A stretch of DNA of 33,876 nucleotides. Origin: an uncultured Mucispirillum sp. (GTDB taxonomy: Bacteria; Chrysiogenota; Deferribacteres; Deferribacterales; Mucispirillaceae). The stretch is from the NCBI GenBank assembly GCA_937890655.1, contig CALADT010000098.1, positions 1 through 33,876 on the forward strand, given 5' to 3'. This document shows, piece by piece, positions 7,406 through 12,073 of this stretch. The notes below the pieces were generated by a model. It was not told the origin of the DNA. It searched no databases and was given only the letters and a program-made list of their open reading frames with translations. Position 1 is the first letter of the stretch, and the number at the start of each line of letters is the position of its first letter. The translations under genes were made by a program, and so were the position numbers.

Positions 7406-7720
7406 TTAAATAACTTTATTTATGTTTCTAGGAACTCTATCAAATTCGGGAAATTGATAACCTGTAATAGAAGTTATAATAGATTCTACATTGTAACTTC
7501 TTCCTCTCCCGTTAATAACAGAGGATACGCAGGATGGTTTAACTTTCGCCATCTCAGCCACTTGTTTTTGTGTGATACCTTTTAAAACAAGAGCAGATAC
7601 TATTTTTGCTTTTTGATTATCTTTTGTTAATTGTTTTAATTTTTTAGATTTTTTAAATATACTTTTTTGTGTGTTATAATAATCTCCCATAAATCTTTGT
7701 TCAAAAAATGAATACATCAT
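7406..7720 (-). CDS. HTH DNA-binding early regulator, paralogue of the preceding gene
   Basis: The 104-aa protein has a helix-turn-helix at about residues 38-75 (LVLKGITQKQVAEMAKVKPS, then CVSSVINGRGRS) followed by VESIITSITGYQFPEFD. The upstream gene has the same layout, ending VEKAITQLTGYQFPQTF, so the two are paralogues; this copy has an extra basic N-terminal 35 residues. Small HTH proteins at this place act like Ner/Cro, repressing or timing early transcription. Its ATG overlaps the previous stop (ATGA). Confidence 0.75.
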   Translation of the reverse strand: MMYSFFEQRFMGDYYNTQKSIFKKSKKLKQLTKDNQKAKIVSALVLKGITQKQVAEMAKVKPSCVSSVINGRGRSYNVESIITSITGYQFPEFDRVPRNINKVI

Positions 7721-7944
7721 ATTACCCCCTGTAACATATCACGAACTTCTTCGTCTGATTTAAAAGTTTGTGGGAACTGATACCCTGTAAGCTGGGTAAT
7801 AGCTTTTTCCACTTTTGCACTTCTATCCCTGCCAGCTATTACATTATTAACTATTGTGCAGCTTACATTTAATGCTTTTGCAATAGACTTTTGGGATATT
7901 GCTTTTTCTTTTAAAAGCTTTTGAATGGTTTCTTTTTGTGTCAT
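7717..7944 (-). CDS. Ner/Cro-like HTH regulator, first early gene
   Basis: The start at 7944 was chosen because GGAGG lies 5 bases before it; an ATG four codons upstream lacks a ribosome site. The 75-aa product is one HTH domain (KEKAISQKSIAKALNVSCTI, then VNNVIAGRDRS at about 13-43) plus a short C-terminal helix and GYQFP motif. As first gene of the early operon it occupies the position of ner in Mu, whose product is a small DNA-binding repressor of early and repressor promoters. A paralogue follows. Confidence 0.75.
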   Translation of the reverse strand: MTQKETIQKLLKEKAISQKSIAKALNVSCTIVNNVIAGRDRSAKVEKAITQLTGYQFPQTFKSDEEVRDMLQGVI

Positions 7945-7971
7945 ATTTTCCTCCATTTTTTTTATAAAAAT

Positions 7972-7984
7972 AGGCTAAAAGCCT
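7972..7984 (-). terminator. Possible attenuator hairpin in the early leader
   Basis: AGGCT and AGCCT pair with a 3-base loop and, read on the minus strand, are followed by ATTTTT. This lies in the about 135-base leader between the early promoter and the first early gene. It is small and could be a weak terminator/attenuator or chance. Confidence 0.3.
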
Positions 7985-8085
7985 TGTTTTTTCTTGCTAT
8001 TTAGTAAAAAGTTTAGTATAATATTATGTTAATAAATATTTAATAAAATGCTTATAAATAGCTTTTTATTTAACTTGATAAATAT

Positions 8086-8114
8086 AATATATATGTAACT
8101 TAGTTACATGTCAA
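8086..8114 (-). promoter_or_regulatory. Early promoter with an operator in its spacer
   Basis: On the minus strand TTGACA (8109-8114) and TATATT (8086-8091) are separated by exactly 17 bases. The 15-bp palindrome TGTAACTTAGTTACA fills the spacer (8094-8108), so repressor binding would block RNA polymerase directly. Transcription would begin near 8079 and run left through the early operon. Confidence 0.8.
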
Positions 8115-8171
8115 GCTGAAATTGTAACTAAATTACATTTTTATTAAAATAAAATATGTAAGTAGGTTACA
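8094..8171. promoter_or_regulatory. Three 15-bp repressor operators
   Basis: O1 TGTAACTTAGTTACA (8094-8108) is a perfect palindrome about a central base. O2 TGTAACTAAATTACA (8123-8137) has one mismatch, and O3 TGTAAGTAGGTTACA (8157-8171) is more diverged. Centres are 29 and 34 bases apart. O1 lies in the early promoter, O2 covers the -35 box of the repressor promoter, and O3 lies between that promoter's start and the repressor ATG, suggesting repression of early genes plus autoregulation. Confidence 0.8.
8122..8150 (+). promoter_or_regulatory. Repressor promoter
   Basis: TTGTAA (8122-8127), a 17-base spacer and TAAAAT (8145-8150) form a sigma-70-like promoter facing the repressor gene. The transcript would start near 8157, only about 15 bases before the ATG at 8172. 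Its -35 overlaps operator O2 and its start overlaps O3. Confidence 0.6.
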
Positions 8172-8861
8172 ATGAGCACAGAAATTGAGAGAATAAAAGA
8201 AATTATTAAAGTTAAAGGTATGAACAAATCGCAATTTATGAAAGATTTAGGGTATTCCCATGTTGCTTTTTTAAAATGGGAAAAAGGTGCAAAAATTGGA
8301 GAAAAAACTTTAAAATTGATAGAAATGCAATATAATATTAATCCAAATTGGCTTCGCAATGGGCAAGGTAATATGTTTTTATCAGAGAAAAAAGAAAGTG
8401 CTGTATTTAATACAGATAAGGGTTTACTTACTTTCCCAAAAGAAAAAGACAAACTGGACTATGTAGAGATACCTGCATATTTAGATGTGAAAGCTAGTGC
8501 TGGAACAGGTGCTTTTGTTGGTATGGAAGTATCAAAGATGATACCTGTAAGTAAAGATATAATAAAAAATGCTTATGGACTTGTAATATTAGCAGTTGCA
8601 GGGGACAGTATGGAACCTGCTATACTTAATAAAGATAAGATAATAATAGATACAAATGATAAATATACCCTTAAAAAGAATAAAATATATGTGATTAGAA
8701 AAGATAATGAGCTTTATATAAAGAGATATAATGATTGCAATAGTAATATGTGTATATTTACTAGTGATAATACGAAGTATCCAAGTATTATATTAGATAA
8801 AAATGATAATAGTGCTGTTATTGGCAGGTTAAAAGGAATATTTATGCGGGAAGTGAATTAA
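8172..8861 (+). CDS. LexA/CI-type phage repressor with S24 self-cleavage domain
   Basis: The 229-aa protein has an N-terminal XRE-like HTH (about 5-60; SQFMKDLGYSHVAFLKWEKG-like segment) and a C-terminal S24 peptidase domain. Visible catalytic elements are the serine in GDSMEP (S146) and the lysine in LYIKRY (K184); a likely cleavage site is Ala-Gly in ASAGTG (110-111). Such repressors keep the prophage silent and are inactivated by RecA-stimulated self-cleavage, so SOS induction is likely. This differs from Mu c, which is not of S24 type. It is divergent from the early operon. The ATG abuts operator O3 and has only a weak ribosome site. Confidence 0.9.
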   Translation: MSTEIERIKEIIKVKGMNKSQFMKDLGYSHVAFLKWEKGAKIGEKTLKLIEMQYNINPNWLRNGQGNMFLSEKKESAVFNTDKGLLTFPKEKDKLDYVEIPAYLDVKASAGTGAFVGMEVSKMIPVSKDIIKNAYGLVILAVAGDSMEPAILNKDKIIIDTNDKYTLKKNKIYVIRKDNELYIKRYNDCNSNMCIFTSDNTKYPSIILDKNDNSAVIGRLKGIFMREVN

Positions 8862-8913
8862 ATGAAGTTAAATATTTATTATGATTTGTAGATGAAACTA
8901 ATAAAGATTAATA

Positions 8914-8950
8914 ATTAAACCCTGCAGGTAGAAACCATGCAGGGCTTAAT
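8914..8950. terminator. Bidirectional terminator between convergent genes
   Basis: CCCTGCA and TGCAGGG form a 7-bp GC-rich stem with an 11-base loop, extended by AT pairs on either side (TTAA...TTAA). It separates the repressor gene (plus) from the 61-aa gene (minus) and can serve both. Confidence 0.7.
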
Positions 8951-9135
8951 TAGTGTATTTTATCTTTATACGCATTATAAAATTTAACTGCTTCTACTAT
9001 GAAATCAGCTACTTTTCTTTCTGATTTGGAAGATGCTTTTATCATCTGCCAGTCGTCGTTAGTAAATGCGATATTATGATGAAACTTTGGCACAGTATTT
9101 TTTTTCCTGCCTGCACCTTTTATATTTTTATACAT
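8950..9135 (-). CDS. Small basic protein, possible ribbon-helix-helix DNA binder
   Basis: The 61-aa product begins with a basic segment (MYKNIKGAGRKKNTVPKFHH), then a strand-like NIAFTNDDW, then two helices (QMIKASSKSERKVADFIVEA). This is the shape of Arc/MetJ-type ribbon-helix-helix proteins (strand then helix-helix), the common antitoxin and small-repressor fold. It follows the 29-aa membrane peptide gene by 9 bases, suggesting one transcription unit. It converges on the repressor gene. No named family is certain. Confidence 0.55.
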   Translation of the reverse strand: MYKNIKGAGRKKNTVPKFHHNIAFTNDDWQMIKASSKSERKVADFIVEAVKFYNAYKDKIH

Positions 9136-9144
9136 AACACACCA

Positions 9145-9234
9145 TTACTTAATAACATCTACAATTAAGTTAACTAAAACTAATACAAAAATAGCAATGT
9201 CTATTGGTCTTGTTTTTTCTTTTTCATCTCTCAT
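9145..9234 (-). CDS. 29-aa single-helix membrane peptide
   Basis: The ATG at 9232-9234 is preceded by CGGAG with an 8-9-base spacer. The product has a charged head (MRDEKEKTRPIDI) and one hydrophobic helix (AIFVLVLVNLIVDVIK). Such peptides occur as type I toxins, small holin-like proteins or membrane regulators; I cannot choose between them. It lies between the 30-aa GTG-start peptide gene and the 61-aa gene, all on the minus strand beside the repressor. Confidence 0.5.
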   Translation of the reverse strand: MRDEKEKTRPIDIAIFVLVLVNLIVDVIK

Positions 9235-9275
9235 ATTGACAAACTCCGTATTTAATATTATATTATGGAAAGAGC

Positions 9276-9292
9276 GGGGGCTTAAAGCCCCC
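9276..9292. terminator. GC hairpin between two micro-peptide genes
   Basis: GGGGGCT and AGCCCCC form a perfect 7-bp stem with a 3-base loop directly after the stop of the 30-aa peptide gene (minus strand). Only a modest T-rich tract follows (CTCTTT), so it may be a partial terminator or an RNA stabiliser. Confidence 0.55.
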
Positions 9293-9297
9293 TTGGG

Positions 9298-9390
9298 TTA
9301 AAGCTCCAGAATGGATTTTATTAGGTCAACTATTATGGCTAGTAATGTTAACCTTTTCCATGTAAGGAGCTTTTTCTTTTGCTTACCCAC
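9298..9390 (-). CDS. 30-aa basic membrane peptide with GTG start
   Basis: GTG at 9388-9390 follows an almost ideal ribosome site (GGGAGGTGAT). The product has a strongly basic head (MGKQKKKLLTWKRL) and a hydrophobic C-terminal helix (TLLAIIVDLIKSILEL). A promoter-like sequence lies just upstream (9419-9447) and a GC hairpin directly downstream, so this is a compact expression unit of about 140 bases. Toxin, holin-like or regulatory peptide are all possible. Confidence 0.5.
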   Translation of the reverse strand: MGKQKKKLLTWKRLTLLAIIVDLIKSILEL

Positions 9391-9418
9391 TGGTTATCAC
9401 CTCCCTTTCCATAATTTA

Positions 9419-9447
9419 ATAGTAGCATAAATTAAAATACTAGTCAA
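9419..9447 (-). promoter_or_regulatory. Promoter of the micro-peptide operon
   Basis: On the minus strand TTGACT (9442-9447), a 17-base spacer and TACTAT (9419-9424) preceded by TGC (an extended -10) form a sigma-70-like promoter. Transcription would start near 9412, right before the GGGAGGTGAT ribosome site. Confidence 0.55.
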
Positions 9448-9507
9448 TAAAAAAGTTAATATAATTTTAAAAATTTTTACTATATATCCATTCTATAATA
9501 AATATTA

Positions 9508-9551
9508 ATAACATAGTTTATCTGTAATTATCTATTTTAAACCCATATAAT
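9508..9551 (+). promoter_or_regulatory. Late promoter 1 (lysis operon) with activator dyad
   Basis: ATAA (9508-9511), six bases, TTAT (9518-9521), then TATAAT at 9546-9551. The first base of TTAT is 28 bases from the first base of TATAAT. The box TTATCTGTA-(A)-TTATC continues the right half-site. No good -35 is present, as expected for an activator-dependent promoter. The dyad would centre near -43, compatible with what is known of Mu C sites. Transcription would start near 9558, 57 bases before the endolysin gene. Confidence 0.75.
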
Positions 9552-9614
9552 AACTATATAAATAAGAGACAACACTTAATAAAGTGGAGTAAATAATTAT
9601 TTTTGGAGTTATAA

Positions 9615-9986
9615 ATGAGTTTATCAAAAACAAGCAGACAAAAATTACAAACATGCCATAGCGATTTAATAAAACTTGTAACAGCAGTAAGTGAAGTTAC
9701 AAATATTGCTGTTATATGTGGGCATCGTGGAAAATATGAACAAGAACAGGCTTTTTTGAAAGGTAAATCAAAAGCAAAATGGGGACAGTCAAAACATAAT
9801 AAAATACCTTCTATGGCTGTGGATATTGTGCCACTTCCTTTAGACTGGAATGATATTCCAAGTTTTGAAAAAATGGGTGAAACTGTTTTAGAAATTGCAA
9901 AAAAACTTAATATTAAAATTAAATGGGGTAGAGATTTTAGTAAGTTAAAAGATTACCCACATTTTGAGCTTGTGGAAGAAGAGTAA
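9615..9986 (+). CDS. M15-type endolysin (peptidoglycan peptidase)
   Basis: The 123-aa protein is a compact M15-type zinc peptidase as found in small phage endolysins. Zinc-site motifs are SKHNKIPSMAVDIVP (about residues 58-72; His and Asp) and DYPHFEL near the C-terminus (His). These enzymes cleave peptide cross-links or stem peptides in peptidoglycan. No signal peptide is seen, so a holin or similar should release it. It is the first gene of the first late operon, and spanin genes follow; the next ATG overlaps its stop (TAATG). GGAG precedes its start. Confidence 0.88.
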   Translation: MSLSKTSRQKLQTCHSDLIKLVTAVSEVTNIAVICGHRGKYEQEQAFLKGKSKAKWGQSKHNKIPSMAVDIVPLPLDWNDIPSFEKMGETVLEIAKKLNIKIKWGRDFSKLKDYPHFELVEEE

Positions 9987-10432
9987 TGGGTATCTCACAA
10001 TTAAGTAAATATATGATACTTTTTCTTTTTACAGTTTTGGTGATGCTTTCTGTTCTTTTAGGTATTGAAAAAGCTAATAACAAAAAACTTTTAAAAGAAA
10101 ATACAAGGCTTTCTGAAATGGTAAAATTAAGAGATGCAGCAATTACTGAAATAGATAAAAATATAGAAGCACTAAAACAACAAGTTAATGAAGCAGAAAG
10201 TATATGTAATGATAAAATAAAAGCAAGAGATGATTTATATGTATTTTTAACTAAAGATGCAGAACCTAAACTGCAAAATTCCTCCTTAATTTTTGCTGGG
10301 GCTGGTAATCCCAGCCCTTATTTAAAAGGTGAAAAAGATGAAATTGTTACTAAAAATAAAAGTGATTATGCTGTTAATACTATTAATAGCTACTGGATGC
10401 AGTTCACACACGCAGGTAGTGGTAAAAAGTAG
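9986..10432 (+). CDS. Rz: Inner-membrane spanin (Rz-like)
   Basis: The 148-aa protein has one N-terminal membrane helix (about 10-28, MILFLFTVLVMLSVLLGI) and a long periplasmic coiled coil (about 30-85). This is the i-spanin pattern; with an o-spanin it fuses inner and outer membranes in the last step of lysis. A lipoprotein gene is embedded in the +1 frame of its 3' end, as in lambda Rz/Rz1. Oddity: near residues 92-112 (SSLIFAGAGNPSPYLKG) the DNA contains two hairpins (GCAAAATT...AATTTTTGC and GGGCTGGtaatCCCAGCCC), perhaps a small in-frame palindromic insertion. Confidence 0.82.
   Translation: MGISQLSKYMILFLFTVLVMLSVLLGIEKANNKKLLKENTRLSEMVKLRDAAITEIDKNIEALKQQVNEAESICNDKIKARDDLYVFLTKDAEPKLQNSSLIFAGAGNPSPYLKGEKDEIVTKNKSDYAVNTINSYWMQFTHAGSGKK
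10275..10330. repeat. Paired hairpins inside the spanin gene
   Basis: GCAAAATT / AATTTTTGC is followed directly by GGGCTGG / CCCAGCCC (4-base loop) and then TTATTTAAAAGG. The GC hairpin followed by TTTAAAAGG resembles the first hairpin and tail of the family A cassettes found elsewhere here. It may be a worn or minimal copy; the link is tentative. Confidence 0.35.
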
Positions 10433-10607
10433 AGAGTGTGCAGTGCCTTCACGTGTGGAGTTAAAGCAGCTTGATAATAAAAGCCATATAGGTAGTGAAA
10501 AAAATATAGCAATAATGATATTAAATATTGCTGATATGGTGGCGTATATAAAGAGTTTAGAAAGTGCATTAAAATGTTTTAATAAAGGGGAGCAAAAACC
10601 CCCATAA
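10338..10607 (+). CDS. Rz1: Outer-membrane spanin lipoprotein (Rz1-like)
   Basis: The start at ATG 10338 follows AAAAGG with an 8-base spacer; an upstream in-frame GTG is possible. The 89-aa product begins with a lipoprotein signal ending LLILLIATGC, so the mature protein would start at Cys21 and be anchored in the outer membrane. It overlaps the 3' end of the i-spanin gene in another frame, the classic nested o-spanin arrangement. It is longer than most Rz1 proteins. It pairs with the i-spanin to disrupt the outer membrane, which implies a Gram-negative host. Confidence 0.85.
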   Translation: MKLLLKIKVIMLLILLIATGCSSHTQVVVKSRECAVPSRVELKQLDNKSHIGSEKNIAIMILNIADMVAYIKSLESALKCFNKGEQKPP

Positions 10608-10630
10608 ATAATTATGATGGAGGTGCTGAT

Positions 10631-10729
10631 ATGGCATGCTGGGGTTGGATGACAGCAACACTGCTTTTTGGATTAGTAATTGGCTTTGCTGGATGCAAAG
10701 TTCTAGATTACTATAAAAACAAAAAATAA
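10631..10729 (+). CDS. 32-aa membrane peptide in the lysis cluster
   Basis: ATG at 10631 follows GGAGGTG with a good spacer. The product (MACWGWMTATLLFGLVIGFA, then GCKVLDYYKNKK) has one hydrophobic helix and a basic tail; FAGC could be a lipobox but the N-terminus is not typical. It lies right after the spanin genes. No holin was found otherwise in this cluster, so a small pinholin-like role is conceivable but unproven. Confidence 0.5.
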   Translation: MACWGWMTATLLFGLVIGFAGCKVLDYYKNKK

Positions 10730-10732
10730 TAT

Positions 10733-10756
10733 ATGGGGAATATATCCCCATATATT
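10733..10756. terminator. Hairpin after the lysis cluster
   Basis: ATATGGGGA and TCCCCATAT form a near-perfect 9-bp stem with a short loop directly after the 32-aa peptide gene. The following sequence is AT-rich. It could be a terminator or a processing/stability hairpin inside a longer late transcript. Confidence 0.45.
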
Positions 10757-10824
10757 AATAAAAAAATAGAAATTCCCGCACATGTGGGATAATTTCTAAA
10801 TAAGGATTAATAAAAGGAGAAATT

Positions 10825-10950
10825 ATGGATGTAAATGTATTAAATACAATATTAACACTGGAAGGGGAACTCCAAAGCCGTCCCCCTTTCCATCTTCCCC
10901 CTGCTTTTAAGGATAGAAATTCCCGCACATGTCGGATAATTTCTAAATAA
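10825..10950 (+). pseudogene. Truncated duplicate of the DUF2730-like gene start
   Basis: The first ten codons equal those of the intact gene at 10972. The frame then runs into a family A cassette and stops after 41 codons (tail RNSRTCRIISK). It keeps a good ribosome site, so a 41-aa peptide could be made, but it is best read as the remnant of a duplication or insertion. Confidence 0.75.
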
Positions 10951-10971
10951 GGATTAATAAAAGGAGAAATT
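10858..10971. repeat. Family A stem-loop cassette (intergenic/5' copy)
   Basis: GGAAGGGG pairs with CCCCCTTTCC, followed by a pyrimidine-rich linker (CATCTTCCCCCTGC), CTTTTAAGGA, then the second hairpin AGAAATT - CCCGCACATGTCGGAT - AATTTCT, and a tail AAGGATTAATAAAAGG that serves as ribosome site for the next gene. The CCCGCACATGTCGG core and the order of parts recur in the terminase and portal genes. Confidence 0.8.
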
Positions 10972-11286
10972 ATGGATGTAAATGTATTAAATACAATATT
11001 ATCTGATAAAAGTTTACTTGTTATGATGCTTGCACCAGGTATGCTGTTTACAGGACTTTTAATGTTTGTATTATTTAAAGTGTTAAAAATAGTGGGACAA
11101 AAATACTTAGATATGCAGGAAAGACAAGTAGCTGCTTTTGAAGAGCTTGTTAAATCTGTTACTGCATTAGAACATTATTTAAGAGATGCTAAAATGAGAG
11201 AAGATGCTGTTGAGATGACATTAAAAAAAATTAGTGAGGATATTTCTTATATAAAAGTGAGGGTTGATGATAATAATGTTAAATAA
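10972..11286 (+). CDS. DUF2730-like small phage protein (Mu gp25 position)
   Basis: The 104-aa protein has one N-terminal membrane helix (about 15-38, LVMMLAPGMLFTGLLMFVLF) followed by a coiled-coil/helical cytoplasmic part (EELVKSVTALEHYLRDAKMR). This matches the DUF2730/gp25 type protein found just before the terminase genes of Mu-like phages; its function is not known. The ribosome site AAAAGGAG comes from the tail of the family A cassette. Its 3' end overlaps the start of the next gene. Confidence 0.7.
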   Translation: MDVNVLNTILSDKSLLVMMLAPGMLFTGLLMFVLFKVLKIVGQKYLDMQERQVAAFEELVKSVTALEHYLRDAKMREDAVEMTLKKISEDISYIKVRVDDNNVK

Positions 11287-11572
11287 AAGTGATATAGAAA
11301 ACATAGAGAATAAATATAGACGTGGACTTATTTTACAGAACCTAAAACAAAAATATCCTGAAGGTGTGGATTTTATAGTGTTACAAAAAGCATTAGAATT
11401 GCAGGGGCATCCAGTTACAAAAAGAGAATTGGCATCTTTAATTGAATATTTAAATGATGGTGGTTATGTTAAAGTTACATATTTTAAAAAATATATACTT
11501 ATTATTACTCTTTCTAAAAAAGGCATAGATTTGTTAGAATATGCTATTTCTGATATTGGTGTAAATTTATAA
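11267..11572 (+). CDS. Winged-helix phage protein (VpaChn25_0724-like, Mu gp26 position)
   Basis: The about 101-aa protein has the pattern of a small winged helix: RGLILQNLKQKYPEGVDF, LQKALELQGHPVTKRELASL, YLNDGGYVKVTYFKKYILII, and ends TLSKKGIDLLEYAI. Proteins of this shape lie between the gp25-like protein and the small terminase in many Mu-like phages. The start is uncertain (11267 or 11276); both overlap the previous gene. GAGGG at 11259 fits 11276 by distance. The role is unknown, perhaps DNA binding in packaging. Confidence 0.65.
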   Translation: MIIMLNKSDIENIENKYRRGLILQNLKQKYPEGVDFIVLQKALELQGHPVTKRELASLIEYLNDGGYVKVTYFKKYILIITLSKKGIDLLEYAISDIGVNL

Positions 11573-11577
11573 GGGAT

Positions 11578-11606
11578 AGAAATTCCCCACATGTGGGATA
11601 ATTTCT
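11578..11606. repeat. Family A hairpin before the small terminase gene
   Basis: AGAAATT and AATTTCT flank a CCCCACATGTGGG core, here an almost perfect palindrome. It is followed by AAACAAGGATTAATATA, which supplies the ribosome site of the next gene. This copy lacks the GC-rich first hairpin. Confidence 0.75.
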
Positions 11607-11623
11607 AAACAAGGATTAATATA

Positions 11624-12073
11624 ATGAGCAAGAATACATATTCTAATGAAGTAAAAGAGCAGGCTTTTTTATTTTGGTATGATTCAAGAAATAATAGTGA
11701 AGTTGTGAGATTATTAAAACAAGCTGGTTATAATATAACACGCACAACTCTCGCTTCATGGAGAGAGAAATATAACTGGCTGGAAAGAGCTTCTAATATA
11801 GATATGAAAAAGCAAGTAGCTCAAGATAATACTATATCTTTTGAAGAAAGTTTACTGCTTGATTTGCAAAAACAAAAAGAAAGATATGATGTGTATTTTG
11901 ATAATCTGCCAGCAGGTAAAGTAGATAATCAGGCAATGTATGTATATAACCAGCTTTGTGAAAAGTTAATAAATTTAAGAAATAAAATAAGCCCTAAAGA
12001 TAAAAAGAAAAATACAGGGTTAAAACATGAAAATATAGATGAAATTAGAAAAGAAATATTAGGGTTAGATTAA
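11624..12073 (+). CDS. Putative small terminase subunit (Mu gp27 position)
   Basis: The 149-aa protein has an N-terminal HTH (EQAFLFWYDSRNNSEVVRLL, then KQAGYNITRTTLASWREKYN; about 12-50) like those of terminase small subunits and transposase-type HTH proteins, and a helical C-terminal half. Small terminases recognise phage DNA and load the large subunit. Its stop overlaps the ATG of the large terminase (TAATG), which supports the assignment. The family name is inferred from position and HTH. Confidence 0.7.
   Translation: MSKNTYSNEVKEQAFLFWYDSRNNSEVVRLLKQAGYNITRTTLASWREKYNWLERASNIDMKKQVAQDNTISFEESLLLDLQKQKERYDVYFDNLPAGKVDNQAMYVYNQLCEKLINLRNKISPKDKKKNTGLKHENIDEIRKEILGLD

Larger units (their letters stand above)
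10766..11001. repeat. 89-bp direct repeat flanking a family A cassette
   Basis: The 89 bases at 10766-10854 recur at 10913-11001 with a single mismatch (offset 147). Each copy contains the ATAGAAATT...AATTTCT hairpin, a ribosome site (AAAAGGAG) and the first ten codons of the same gene. Between them is the GC hairpin and pyrimidine-rich part of a family A cassette. The result is a broken 5' copy of the gene followed by an intact one. Confidence 0.85.

Noticed and set aside
10569..10751. A 60-codon minus-strand ORF in the lysis cluster
   Set aside because: It is antisense to the 32-aa peptide gene, which has a strong ribosome site, and it has none itself.
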